Source of the DNA: Ursus arctos
Taxonomy: Eukaryota > Chordata > Mammalia > Carnivora > Ursidae
Assembly (NCBI RefSeq): GCF_023065955.2
Contig: NW_026622997.1
Span: 5,008,001 to 5,072,000, forward strand
DNA: 64,000 bases
Direction: 5' to 3'
This document shows, piece after piece, positions 44,093-55,367 of this stretch. Within the stretch, counting starts at the first letter, position 1, and the number at the start of each line of letters is the position of its first letter. Under the pieces are notes generated by a model, which saw only the letters and a program-made list of their open reading frames with translations, was not told where the DNA came from and did no database searches. A program made the translations under genes and the position numbers.

Positions 44093-45097
44093 TTAATTGA
44101 GGGCCTGGACTGCCATCACTACTCAGCAAATGCTAGCCGTGTTCTTCTCATCTTTCTGCACTCCCACCCTAAATGCCCAAGCTATTTATCCACAACCTAC
44201 GGGAAGTTGTGACAGAGGGTCACTGAAATATGAATGTGCCAACATGGCAGGCACAAGTGTGGAAAGGGGGGGGTCCCACATGGTGCTGGTAGTGGAAAGA
44301 AGGGATGGAGCCAACGGGGAGCAGTTTCCTAGAACAGAAAAATCTAGATACGAGCACATAAAAGCTGTTATTAGATTCTCACCTGGCTGCTCTGTTAAGG
44401 TCTAAGACATCATGGTCTGTTTTGGAGGGGAAATGATGCCTCCTGTGGTGCTGTAGCTCGCTAGGGCCAGACATGAGGAAAGCAAGGTTGGCTGATCACG
44501 TTAGTGTCTGTGACGAAGGCTTCTTTAAAACTGTTTGCCCTACAGAGGGCCAGCAGTACAAAATAGAGCTATATCCAGAAATCACTCACACCCTCCATCT
44601 TGAATCTGAACATTTTGACAGGGCTTTTCACAAAACTAGGTTTGGAGAGAAGAATTTGACTCATATAACCAGCCTGGTTCAGCCTCTCCCTTGTCATGGC
44701 TGGAGGGCCTACTGCCTGCTTCACATCCCCAGGAGTGGCGGAGCGACCTCTGCTAGATGGGACTGCCACCAACTACCCTCCCGCTGAGAAGTAGTGTCAG
44801 AGGATGAAAAAGAGTTTGTTCTCTAAGGAATGTACGGTGGAAATTTCCCAGGTTCTGATTTCTGTCTCTTAATTATATTTATAAGGTGAAATTTAGTAGG
44901 GCTACTGAATGGTGCTTACTTCCAGGAACCAAGTGATAGGGAAGCTTGCTGTCCTAAATCAAAACTGCAGGAGGCCTAGATAGGAAAGCATGTTGTTCTG
45001 AAGCCTCCAGCTGTGGACCCTTTGGAAATATCCAAAGGACTTGAGAGTGTGACTTATGAGCCACTACTATGTATTAGACAATATTAAAAATAAAAAA
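44093..45097. other. Single-copy DNA, nothing firm recognised
   Basis: Frames at 44097-44405 and 44473-44787 (about 100 codons each) have no recognised relatives. 45055-45085 (GAGCCACTACTATGTATTAG) looks like the start of a reversed MIR just before the L1. Confidence 0.4.
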
Positions 45098-45107
45098 GGG
45101 GAGGGGT

Positions 45108-45118
45108 CCAAGATGGCA
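45108..45118 (+). promoter_or_regulatory. L1 5'-end YY1-like site
   Basis: CCAAGATGGCA lies about 11 bp from the L1 start. In human L1 the equivalent CAAGATGGCC is a YY1 site that fixes the transcription start. Assignment here is by position and sequence similarity. Confidence 0.55.
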
Positions 45119-45879
45119 GAGGAGAAGGAGACCTTAATTTTGTCTGATCCCAGGAATTTAGCTAGATAGCTATCAAACCATTCTGAACACCTGTGAATTC
45201 AACCAGAGATCGAAGAAAAGAATAACTGCAACTCTATGAATAGAAAAGTGACCATTTTCCACAATGTAGGAGGCGTGGAGGAGTGAATCCACGGCGCTAT
45301 GTGGGAAGATATGCCGCAAGGGGAGGCGACCTCCATCAGCTGGCTGCAGGCAAAAGACAGAGCAGAGGAGCACAAAAGTGGAACTTTGAGAAGTCTGCTC
45401 TGGTGAGGGACGTCGCTCTGGTGGCAAAGCGGGAGGTGGAACCCTTAGTGGGACAATGTGGTCTCAGAATCCTCAGGGTCACAGGCAGATCAGGGGTGCC
45501 TGAGCGCAGCAGAGCTCCCAGGCATTGGAGTGGGGAAGCCAGCTGCAAGAAGTGAGCCCAGGAGTGGGCTCTCAGCTCAGGGTTGCCAAAAACTGTGATC
45601 TGAGGCACATTCAGGCCACTGCTCTTAGAGTAGGGGCCCAACAAGTGGCAGAACTGGTAAGAGCCCCCTTCCTCCCCTGGGAGTTGTGGCCTAGGAGAAT
45701 GCTGCAGGAGCCTGTTGGGTTTGGAGACTCCAAACGGGGTGGCATGCCTGAGATAGAAACGCTTGGTCACAGGCCAGGTGAGCACAGAGTGTGGTCAGAG
45801 ACCAGGGAGGCAGTAGTAACTGACTGCTTTTCTCTGAGGGCTCACTAAGGAGTGGGGCCCTGAGCTTTTAGCTCTAGGG

Positions 45880-46345
45880 CCAGAGACTGGGAGGTCGCCA
45901 TTCTCATTCTCATCCTCTAAAACTGCAAGGAAAGCCTTCAGGGAACAAAAGCCACAAAGAGCAAACCGGGCAGATTACTTAGCCTGGCCCCAGGCAAGGT
46001 GGAGCAATTCTACCTGGGCCAAAGACATTTGAGACTCAACTCAACAGGCCCCTCCCCCAGAAGATGCAAGAGTCTGTGGAGTTTGGTACATGCACAGGTG
46101 GAAACGGATTGACTTGGAGGATCTGTTGAGGTGGGGTGGACCGCAACATTGGGCTCTGGGCCAGAGATTCCCACAAAGCCATATTTGCTCTAACCCTCTA
46201 AAGAGAAGCAGAAAGACGCTAGGGGACAAAGGCCACAAAGCTAACCAGCTCACATTAAGCCCATCCCTCTGACAGAGACGGGGCAACTCTATACAGGAAA
46301 AGACGCCATAGAGGCTGAGCAGCAGGCCCCTCCCCCAGAAAACAG
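45880..46345 (+). repeat. Tandem duplication in the L1 number 1 5'UTR
   Basis: Two diverged copies about 281 bp apart, starting CCAGAGACTGGG (45880) and CCAGAGATTCCC (46161). Both contain AAAGCCACAAAG or AAGGCCACAAAG and end at CAGGCCCCTCCCCCAGAA (about 46046 and 46322). L1 number 2 has one such unit (ending near 53701). Confidence 0.8.
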
Positions 46346-46815
46346 ACTGGAAGAACAGATGATTAAGATTAAGCTTATTTCCCACAGGACTGTAAAACTC
46401 CAGCACCAGGGGAAAATAATATAAGAGCTCCAGGTGTTCCCTCGTGACTCACTTATACTTCAGGCTAAAATTTTACATTTCTTTTTAGTTTCTTTTCTCC
46501 TTCTACTTCCTCTCCCCCTCCCCCTCACTCTCCTCCTTCTTCTTTACCCTGCTCCTGTTTCAAATAGATTCTTATTTCCCGAACTATGTTTTCACATTGT
46601 ATCTCAACATTTATATTTTTTTCTCATATGTATGTTTAATAGATTTATGCCCCATACTAGCCCATTTTTCACTCTATTCAATTTTATCTTGATATATACA
46701 TAAGTTCTGATTTCTTTGCAATGTTGGGATATAGTGTCTTCTAACACAGAGACCAAAAATCAAGCATGAACAGGCTGATCACCCTGCTTTGTCCACCCTG
46801 AGAGATTGTAATCCC

Positions 46816-46866
46816 CCCCCCTTTTCTTTTCTTTTTTCTTTCTTTTCTTTCTTCTTTCTTTTTTAT
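46816..46866 (+). repeat. Polypyrimidine tract in L1 5'UTR
   Basis: A C-run followed by TTTTCTTTTCTTTTTTCTTT-type sequence, an almost pure CT tract just upstream of ORF1. L1 number 2 lacks it. Confidence 0.9.
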
Positions 46867-47004
46867 TGTTTTGGATCATCTTGGCTCTGGTGGTGTATCT
46901 GTGGTAGCTTTTGACCACTTCAGATTTTTTTCTAAGGTGCATTTTGCTAGAGTTGTGGTTAATATTTTGGACTCCATCCATTCCCTCAACCATTCCTCAA
47001 CAGA

Positions 47005-47897
47005 CTGACAAGGAGGAGGAACTCCCAACAAAGAAAAGAACCAGAGACAATGTCCTCTGCCTCAGATCTAATGGATATGGATATAAGCAAGATGTCAGAG
47101 ATAGAATTCAGAATAACAATCATAAAGTCAACAGCTGGGTTTGAAAAAAGCATTAGTGACAATATAGAATCTCTAAGGGCAGAAATGAGATCTAATTAGG
47201 CTTAACTTAAAAATGCTATGAATAAGATGCCGTCTAAACTGGATACTCTAACAGACAGGGTAAAAGAGGCAGAATGAATTAGTGATCTAGACGATAAGCT
47301 GATAGAAAGGAAGGGAGCTGAGGAAGATAGAAATAGGGAGCTAGTAGCCCATGAAAATAGACTTAGAGAGATCAATGATGCCATGAAACATTCCAATGTC
47401 AGAATTATTGGGAACCCCGGGGGGTGGGTGGGTGGAGAGAGAGAGAGAGGACTAGAAGGTATATTTGAGCAAATCATAGCTGAGAACTTCCCTAATCTGG
47501 TGAAGGAAACAAGCATTCGTGTCCAAGAGGCAGAGAGGACCCCTCCCAAAATCAATAAAAATAGATCAACACCCCAACATATAATAGTGAAGCTTGCAAA
47601 TCTTAGAGCTAAGAGATCTATCCTGAGCATTGCTAGGGAGAGGAGGTTCCTTACATATGGAGGGAGGAACATCAGAATAACATCAGTCCTATCCACGGAG
47701 ACCTGGCAAGCCAAAAAGGCTGGCAAGACATGTTCAGGGTATCAAATGAGAAGAACATGTGGCCAAGACTACTTTATCCAGCAAGGCTGTCATTCAGAAA
47801 GGGTGGAGAGATAAAGAGCTTCCAGGACCAGCAGAAACTGAAAGAATATGTGACCACCAAGCCAATCCTGCAAGAAATATTAGGGTGATCCTGTAAG
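47005..47897 (+). pseudogene. L1 ORF1 pseudogene (element 1)
   Basis: Relic of the L1 RNA-binding protein ORF1p (coiled coil, RRM, C-terminal domain). By comparison with L1 number 2 the start codon is changed to CTG (47005-47007). Stops occur in the coiled-coil part (GATCTAATTAGGC near 47190; GAATGAATTAG near 47275). The longest surviving frame is 47383-47814, which includes VRIIGNPGG, IFEQIIAENFPNL and ETWQAKKA in the RRM/CTD region. Not functional. Confidence 0.9.
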
Positions 47898-47977
47898 CAA
47901 AGAGAGACCCCAAGAGTAGCATAGACCAGAAAGAAACACAGACAAGCTAAAGAAACAGGGACTTTACAGGCAATGCG

Positions 47978-50900
47978 ATGGCACTGAATTCATATCATTC
48001 AATAGTTACTCTCAATGTGAATGGGCTGAATGCTTACATAAAGAGACACAGGGTTTCAGACTGGATAAAAAAGGACCATCCATATGCTGTCTAAAAGAGA
48101 CTCATTTTGAACCTAAAGACACCTCCAGTTTGAAAGTGAGGGGATGGAAAACCATTTACCATGCCAACAGAACTCAAAAGAAAGCTGGGGTAGCAATTTT
48201 CATATCAGACAAATTAGATCTTAAATCAAAGCCTGTAGTAAGAGATGTAGGGGGACACTATATCATATTTAAAGGGTCTATCTGACAAGAAAATCTAACA
48301 ATTGTAAATATCTATGCCCCTGACATGGGAGCAGCCAACTACATAAACCAACTAAAAACCAAAATAAAGAATCATATTGATAATAATACTTTAATAGTAG
48401 GAGATTTCAACACTCCTCTCATAGCAATAGCTAGATCATCTAACAAAAGATCAACAGAGAAACAAGAGCTTTGAAGGACACATTGGACCAGATGGACTTC
48501 ACAGACATATATAGAACATTCCATCCTAAAACAAAAGAATACTCATTCTTCTTAAGTGCATATGGAACTTTCTCCAGAATAGATCACATATTGGGTCACA
48601 AATCAGGTCTCAAATGATACCAAAAGACTGAGATTATTCCCTGCATATTTTCAAACCACAATGCCTTGAAACTGGAACTCAACCACAAGGAAAAATTTGG
48701 AAGGAATGCAAACATTTGGAGATTAAAAAGTATCCTGCTAAAGAATGAATGGGTCAACCAGGAAATTAAAGAGGAACTTAAACAATTCATGCAAACCAAT
48801 GAAAATGAAAACACATCGGTTCAAAACCTATGGCACACTACAAAGTCAGAGCATAGAGGGAAGTACATAGCCATCCAAGCCTCTCTCAAAAAATTAGAAA
48901 TATCCAAATGCACAAGCTAAACTTACACCTAAAGGATCTGGAGAAAGAACAGCAAATAAAGCCTAAATGAAGCAGGAGAAGAGAAATAAGAAAGATTAGA
49001 GCAGAAATCAATGAAACAGAAACTAGAACAGTAGAACAGATCAATGAAATGAGAAGATACTTCTTTGAAAGAATTAATAAGATTGATAAAACTCTGACCA
49101 GACTTATCCAAGAAAAAAAAAAAAAAAAGAAAGAAAGAAAAAGAGAAAGGACCCAAACTAATAAAATCACAAATGAAAGCGGATAAATCACTACCAATAC
49201 CAAGGAAATAAAGACAGTTTTTAGAGCTTATTACCAGCAGCTATATGCCAACAAACTAGGCAATCTGGAAGAAAGAGCATTCCTGAAAACATAAACTACC
49301 AAGACAGAAACGGGAAGAAACAGACAATCTGAACAGACCAATACCCAGTAAGGAAATTGAAACAGTAATCAAAAACCTCCCAAAAAACAAGAGTCCAAAC
49401 CCAAATGGCTTCCCAGGGGAATTCTACCAAACATTTAAAGAAGAAATGATACCTATTCCACTGAAGCTGTTCCAAAAAGTAGAAATGGAAGGAAAACTTC
49501 CAAACTTGTCCTGTGAGGCCAGCATTACTGTGATCCCAAAACCAGGCAAAGACCCCATCAGAAAGGAGAATTACAGACCGATATCCCTGATGAACATGAA
49601 TGCCAAAATATTCACCAAGATCCTAGCCAATAGGATCCAACAGTACATTGAAAGGATTATCCATCACGACCAGGTGGATTCATCCCTGAGATGCAAGGTT
49701 GGTTCGACATTTGCAAATCAATCAATGTGATAGAACACATTAATAAGAGAAGAGACAAGAATCATATAGTCCTCTCAATTGATGCAGAAAACGCATTTGA
49801 CAAAATACAGCATCCTTCCTTGGTTAAAACTCTTCAGAGTGTAGGGATAGACCGTACATTCCTCAATTTCATAAAAACCATCTATGAAAAAGCCCACAGT
49901 GAATATCATTCTCAATGGGAAAAAGCTGAGAGCCTTTCCCTTAATATCAGGAACATGATAAGGATGTCCACTTTCACCACTATTGTGCTAGAAGTCCTAG
50001 CAACAGCAATCAGACAACAAAAAGAAATAAAAGGTATTCAAATTGGAAAAGAAGTCAAACTCTCTCTCTTCGCAGATGACATGATACTTTATATGGAAAA
50101 CCCAAAAGACTCCACCCCCAAATTACTAGAACTCATATAGCAATTCAGTAACATGGCAGGATACAAAATCAATGCACAGAATCAGTTTCTTTCCTATACA
50201 CTAACAATGTAACTGTAGAAAGAGAAATTAAGGAATCGATTCCATTTATAATAGCACCCAAAACCATAAGATATCTTGGAATAAACCTAACCAAAGAGGT
50301 AAAGGATCTATACGCTAGAAACTACAGAACACTAATGAAAGACATTGAAGAAAATACAGAAAGATGGAAAAACATTCCATGCTCATGGATCAGAAGAATA
50401 AACATTGTTAAAATGTCTATGCTACCCAGAGCAATCTATACTTGCAATGCCATCCTGTGAAGAGAAGGGCCATATGCACCCCAATGTTCATAGCAGCATT
50501 GTCCACAATAGCTAAATTGTGGAAGGAGCCGAGATGCCCTTCAATGGATGACTGGATTAAGAAGATGTGGTCCATATATACAATGGAATATTACTCAGCT
50601 ATCAAAAAGAATGATTTCTCAACATTTGCTGCAACATGGACGGCACTGGAGGAGATAATGCTAAGTGAAATAAGTCAAGCAGAGAAAGACAATTATCATA
50701 TGGTTTCTCTCATCTATGGAATATAAGAAGTAGGAAGATCAGTAGGAGAAGAAAGGGATAAAGAAAGGGGGGGTAATCAGAAGGGGGAATGAAGCATGAG
50801 AGACTATGGACTCTGAGAAACAAACTGAGGGCTTCAGAGGGGAGGAGGGTGGGGGAATGGGATAGGCTGGTGATGGGTAGTAAGGAGGGCATGTATTTCA

Positions 50901-52385
50901 TGGTGCACTGGGTGTTATACGGAACTAATGAATCATAGAACTTTACATCAGAAACCAGGGATGTACTGTATGGTGACTAACATAATATAATAAAAAATAT
51001 TATTATAAGAAAAAAAAGAAATAAAGCTGTAGTTGGGACAGTAAAAAAAACAAGACAAAACAAAATACCAATGCCATTTTTCAAGGTGCTGGAACAAACA
51101 ATCCTAAAATTCGAACCAGAAAAGACCCTGAATCACCAAGGAAATGTTGGAAATGAAAAACAAAGCTGGGGGCATCATGTTGCCTGATTTCAAACTATAT
51201 TACAAAGCTGTGATCAGCAAGACAGCATGGTATTGGCACAAAAACAGACTATATCAATGGAACAGAATAGAGACTTCAGAAATGGATCCTCAACTATGTG
51301 GTCAACTAATCTTCAACAAAGCAGGAAAAAATATCTAGTGGAAAAAAGACAGTCTTCAATAAATGGTTCTGGGAGAATTAGGCAGCTATATACAGAAGAA
51401 TGAAACTCGACCATTCTCTTACACCATACACAAAAATAAACTCAAAATGGATGAAAGGTCTCAATGTGAGACAGGAATCCATCAAAATCCTAGAGGAGAA
51501 TATAGGCAGTAACGTCTTCGACATTGGCCATAGCAACTTCTTTCATGACATGTCTCCAAAGGCAAGGGAAACAAAAGCAAAAATGAACTTTTGGGACTTC
51601 ATCAAGATTAAAAGCTTCTGCACAGCAAAGGAAACAGTCAACAAAACAAAGAGGCAACCCACAGAATGGGAGAAGGTATTTGCAAATGACACTACAGATA
51701 AAAGGCTGGTATCCAAGATCTATAAAGACCTTCTCAAACTCAATACCCAAGAAACAAAGAAGTCAAAAATGGGCAGAAGATATGAACAGACGCTTTTCCA
51801 ATGAAGACATACAAATAGCTAACAGACACATGAAAAAATGTTCAGCATCACTAGCCAATCAGGGAAATTCAAATCAAAACCACATTTAGATACCACCTTA
51901 AACCAGTTACAATGGCAAAAATTGACAAGGCAAGAAAACACAAATGTTGGAGAGGATGTGGAGAAAGGGGAACCCTCTTACACTTTTGGTGGGAATGCAA
52001 GTTGGTATAGCCACTTTGGAAAACAGTGTGGAAGTCCCTCAAAAAGTTAAAAATAGAGCTACCCTATGACCCAGCCATAGCACTACTGGGTATTTACCCT
52101 AAAGATACAGATGTAGTGAAGAGAAGGGGCACCTGCACCCCAATGTTCATAGAAGCATTGTCCACAATAGCCAAACTGTGGAAGGAGCCTAGATGCTCTT
52201 CAACAGATGAATAGATAAAGAAGACGTGGTCCATATATACAATGGAATATTACTCATCCATCAGAAAGGATGATTACCCAACATTTGCATCAACATGGAT
52301 GGGACTGGAGGAGATTATGCTAAGTGAAATAAGTCAAGCAGAGAACGACAATTATCATATGGTTTCTCTCATATGTGAAACATAA
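47978..52385 (+). pseudogene. L1 ORF2 pseudogene (element 1)
   Basis: Starts at an ATG followed by the endonuclease N-terminus ALNSYHSIVTLNVNGLNAY. Endonuclease fragments run to about 48900, and RT fragments include [20 protein letters not shown] (49560-49640) and the catalytic [16 protein letters not shown] (50070-50115), so the FADD core is intact. The frame has multiple stops and shifts and is broken at 50456 by an L1 insertion. C-terminal text resumes at about 51060 and ends at the TAA at 52383-52385. Non-functional. Confidence 0.92.
50457..51059 (+). mobile_element. 5'-truncated young L1 inside L1 number 1, with extra 3' sequence
   Basis: Starts GTGAAGAGAAGGGCCATATG (end of ORF2), carries the young 3'UTR (GAGAGACTATGGACTCTGAG, GGGGAGGAGGGTGGGGGAAT, GATGTACTGTATGGTGACTA) and ends in an A-tail at about 51017. 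It is followed by about 40 bp that is not L1 (AATAAAGCTGTAGTTGGGAC, AGTAAAAAAAACAAGAC) before host ORF2 resumes with AAAATACCAATGCCATTTTT. The extra piece has its own AATAAA and A-run. No clear TSD. Confidence 0.85.
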
Positions 52386-52812
52386 GGAATAGCCCAGAGG
52401 ACCACAGGGGAAGGGAGGTAAAACTAAATGGGAAGAAATCAGAGAGGGAGACAAACCATGAGAGACTCTGGACTCCAGGAACTAATCTGAGGGTTACAGA
52501 AGGGAAAGGGGTTGGGGGATGGGGTAACAGGGTGATGGGTATTAAGGAGGGCATGAGTGGTTATGAACGCTGGGTGTTATATGCAACCAATGAATTGTTG
52601 AACACTATATCAAAAACTAATGATGTACTACATGCTGGCTAATTGAACGTAACAATAAAAAATAAAAATAAAAAATGAATATTATTTTATGAATGCCTAT
52701 TTTGTGCCAGGCATTGTAAGAGGATCCTAACCTATCTTATTGCTAATTTTCACACCAACTCTATGAAGTAGATATTTTAACCACTTTAGAGATTAAGCAT
52801 AGTAAAAACAGA

Positions 52813-53821
52813 AGGAGGAGAAAAGATGGCGGAGGAGTAGGGGACCCCTTTTTCAGCTGGTCCCCTGAGTAGAGCTGGATACCTACCAGACCATCCTGAA
52901 AACCGGAATCAGCCTGAGACCCAGGAAGATACAGCTGGATCTCTACAAATGAACATCTCCAGCGCTGAGTATTGAGGTACGTACGAAGTGGGGAGCTGTG
53001 AATCCGCGCACAGATACCGGAAGATAAACGGAAGGGGAAGGGAGCCGACCCACTCAGGCGCTGGGAAGCAGTAGCTACTTGCACTGGGGAGCGGGCGGAC
53101 TCACGGACCAGCACCCGTGAGAGAGCCGACTGAGACTGCGAGCCTGGGAACGCGTGTGCGACTAGACTGAAAACCGGAGCTCCAGAGCACACACTCGAAC
53201 TAGACTGAAACCGAGAGCTCGGGAGTGCGCACGCGCGACAAGACTGAAAACCGGCGCTCCAGAGCATGCGCGAACCACACTGAAATAGGGAGCTCGGAAG
53301 CGCACGTGGGACCTGGGGGTGGCTGGCGGTGTTAGAAGCACAAAGGGCAGAGACGTGCCGGCCCTGGGAGCAAGGGCTGGGAGAGTGGCTGTGGGGCACA
53401 CAACCCGGGGTGCTGCAGGGTTTTCAGCAGCACCGACAGAAACAGAGTTAAAGTGGCTGAGAGAGCTCAGTGGAGAGCGGACTGTGATCTCTCTGTTCTG
53501 AGACAGAGGCTAGGATACGGCCACTGCTGCTCTGACTCTCAGAAGAGTCACAGAAAACTGCCAGGGAAAGCCGCCAGAGAACAAAAGCCCGGAAATATCA
53601 GCTCACATTGTGCCCATCCCCATCCCCCCTTGCAGGGGATGGGGCGACTCTACCCAAACAGGGTTGCCTGAGTATCAGTGCAGCAGGCCCCTCCCCCAGA
53701 AGGCAGTCTAAAAAAATCAAGAAGCCTACATCCCTAAGGTCCCTATAAAACAAGGGCACACTGCCTGTGTCCTGGTCAATAATTTGGGCTCTGGGCATCC
53801 CCACAACCTCTCCTCCTCAGA
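52813..53821 (+). promoter_or_regulatory. L1 number 2 5'UTR promoter region
   Basis: CpG-rich region of about 1 kb with GAAAAGATGGCGGAGGAGTA near the start. AAGATGGCGG at 52823-52832 is a YY1-like site at the position known from human L1. A run of about 38-bp tandem units (53128-53312) holds many CpGs and CGCG words. The 212-codon minus-strand frame at 52761-53399 crosses this region and is a by-product of its composition. Confidence 0.75.
53128..53312 (+). repeat. About 38-bp tandem repeat in L1 5'UTR, five units
   Basis: Units start at 53128, 53165, 53203, 53242 and 53278, each with (G/C)ACTGA, then a GAGCTC/GGAGCTCC-type core, then a CpG-rich end such as GCGCACGCGCGACAA. Unit lengths are 37, 38, 39, 36 and about 35 bp. 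Confidence 0.85.
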
Positions 53822-55295
53822 ATGACGAGGAGGAGAAATCCCCCCCAGCAAAGAAAAGATGATGAGTCTGTGGCCTCTGCCACAGAACTAATGGATATGG
53901 ATATAACCAAATTATCAGAAATGGAGTTCAGAGTAACAATGGTCAAGATGATGTGTAGGCTTGAAAATAATATTAATGAAAATATTAACGAGAATATAGA
54001 ATCTCTAAGGGCGGAAATGAGAGTGAATCTTGCAGAAATTAAAAAATGCTATCAATCAAATGCAGTCTAAACTAGACGCTCTGACGGCCAGGGTAAATGA
54101 GGCAGAAGAACGAATTAGTGAATTGGAGGATGGGATGGTAGAAGAGAAATTTAAAACAAAAACTTGGCTCAAAAAAATCCAATCTCAAGAATGTAGATTA
54201 TGGGAGATTACTGACTCAATGAAACTTTCCAATGTTAGAATCATCAGCATCCCTGAGGGGGTGGAGAAAGAGAGAGGTCTAGAAGAGATATTTGAACAAA
54301 TTGTAGCTGAGAACTTCCCTAATCTGGCAAAGGAAAAAAGCATTCATGTCCAAGAGGCAGAGAGGACCCTTCCCAAGGTCAATGAGAACAGACCTACACC
54401 ACGTCACGTCATAGTGCAATTTGCAAATATTAGATCCAAGGATACAGTATTGAAAGCAGCTAGGGGGAAGAAAATCCTTACGTACAGAGGGAAAAATATC
54501 AGAATATCATCAGACCTGTCTACAGAGACCTGGCAGGCTAGGAAGGGTTGGCAGGGTATTTTCAAAGCTCTATCTGATACAGATGTAGTGAAAAGAAGGG
54601 CCATATGCACCCCAATGTTCATAGCAGCATTGTCCACAATAGCTAAATTGTGGAAGGAGCTGAGATGTCCTTCAACAGATGACTGGATTAAGAAGATGTG
54701 GTCCATATATACAATGGAATATTACTCAGCCATCAAAAAGAATGATTTCACAACATTTGCAGCAACATGGACGGGACTGGAGGAGATAATGCTAAGTGAA
54801 ATAAGTCAAGCAGAGAAAGACAATTATCATATGGTTTCACTCATTTATGGAACATAAGAAGTAGGAAGATCGGTAGGAGAAGAAAGGAAAGAAGAAAGGG
54901 GGTGTAAACAGAAGGGGGAATGAACCATGAGAGACTATGGACTCTGGGAAACAAACTGAGGGCTTCGGGGGTGGGGGAATGGGATAGGCTGGTGATGGGT
55001 ATTAAGGAGGGCACGTATTGCATGGTGCACTGGGTGTTATATGCAAGTAATGAATCATGGAACTTTACAAAAAAACCAGGGATGTACTGTATGGTGACTA
55101 ACATAATATAATAAAAAATATTATTATAAAAAAAAAGCTCTATCTGTGAAGAACATACAGCCAAAGATCCTTTATCCAGCAAGGCTGTCATTCAGAATGG
55201 ATGGAGAGATAAGGACCTTCCAGGATTGGCTGAAACTGAAGGAATTCGTAACTACCAAACCAGCCCTACATGAGATATTAAGGGGGGTTCTATAA
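53822..55295 (+). pseudogene. L1 ORF1 pseudogene (element 2), interrupted
   Basis: Starts at ATG 53822 (MTRRRNPPQQRKDDESVASA) and is open for 82 codons to a frameshift at the A-run near 54038-54044. The next frame carries the coiled coil (SKLDALTARVNEAEERISEL), the RRM region (VRIISIPEGVEKERGLEEIF) and the C-terminal domain (ILTYRGKNIRISSD). A 557-bp L1 fragment breaks it at 54577. The tail resumes at 55134 and ends LHEILRGVL with a stop at 55293-55295. In active L1s the product is the trimeric RNA chaperone of the L1 RNP. Confidence 0.93.
54577..55133 (+). mobile_element. 5'-truncated young L1 inside ORF1 of L1 number 2
   Basis: Begins ATACAGATGTAGTGAAAAGA, contains the last part of ORF2 and the young 3'UTR, and ends ATATTATTATAAAAAAA. 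A perfect 13-bp TSD, AAAGCTCTATCTG, is at 54564-54576 and 55134-55146. The fused 275-codon frame across the junction (54030-54857) is an accident of this insertion. Confidence 0.96.
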
Positions 55296-55367
55296 AAGTA
55301 AAAAGGCCCCAAGAGTGATACAGAACAGAAATTTACAATCTATAGAAACAAAGACTTCACAGGCAAC

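Larger units (their letters stand above)
45098..52676 (+). mobile_element. Near-full-length L1 number 1, invaded by a younger L1
   Basis: All L1 parts are present in order: a long 5'UTR (45098 to about 47004), an ORF1 relic (47005-47897), an ORF2 relic (47978-52385) and a 3'UTR ending AACAATAAAAAATAAAAATAAAAAATG. A 5'-truncated L1 sits in ORF2 at about 50457-51059. Without it the element is about 7 kb, long for an L1 because of the duplicated and extended 5'UTR. The 3'UTR is of the older type. AATATTA near both ends (45080-45086, 52679-52685) is only a weak TSD candidate. Confidence 0.93.

Noticed and set aside
52761..53399. 212-codon minus-strand open frame rich in Ser/Arg/Ala
   Set aside because: It lies antisense to the CpG-rich tandem repeat of the L1 5'UTR. 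Its repetitive SRALPSS-type text follows the 38-bp units, and there is no independent gene evidence.
54030..54857. 275-codon apparent fusion protein
   Set aside because: It is the L1 ORF1 frame reading into an L1 fragment inserted at 54577; the TSD proves the junction is an insertion, not a designed fusion.
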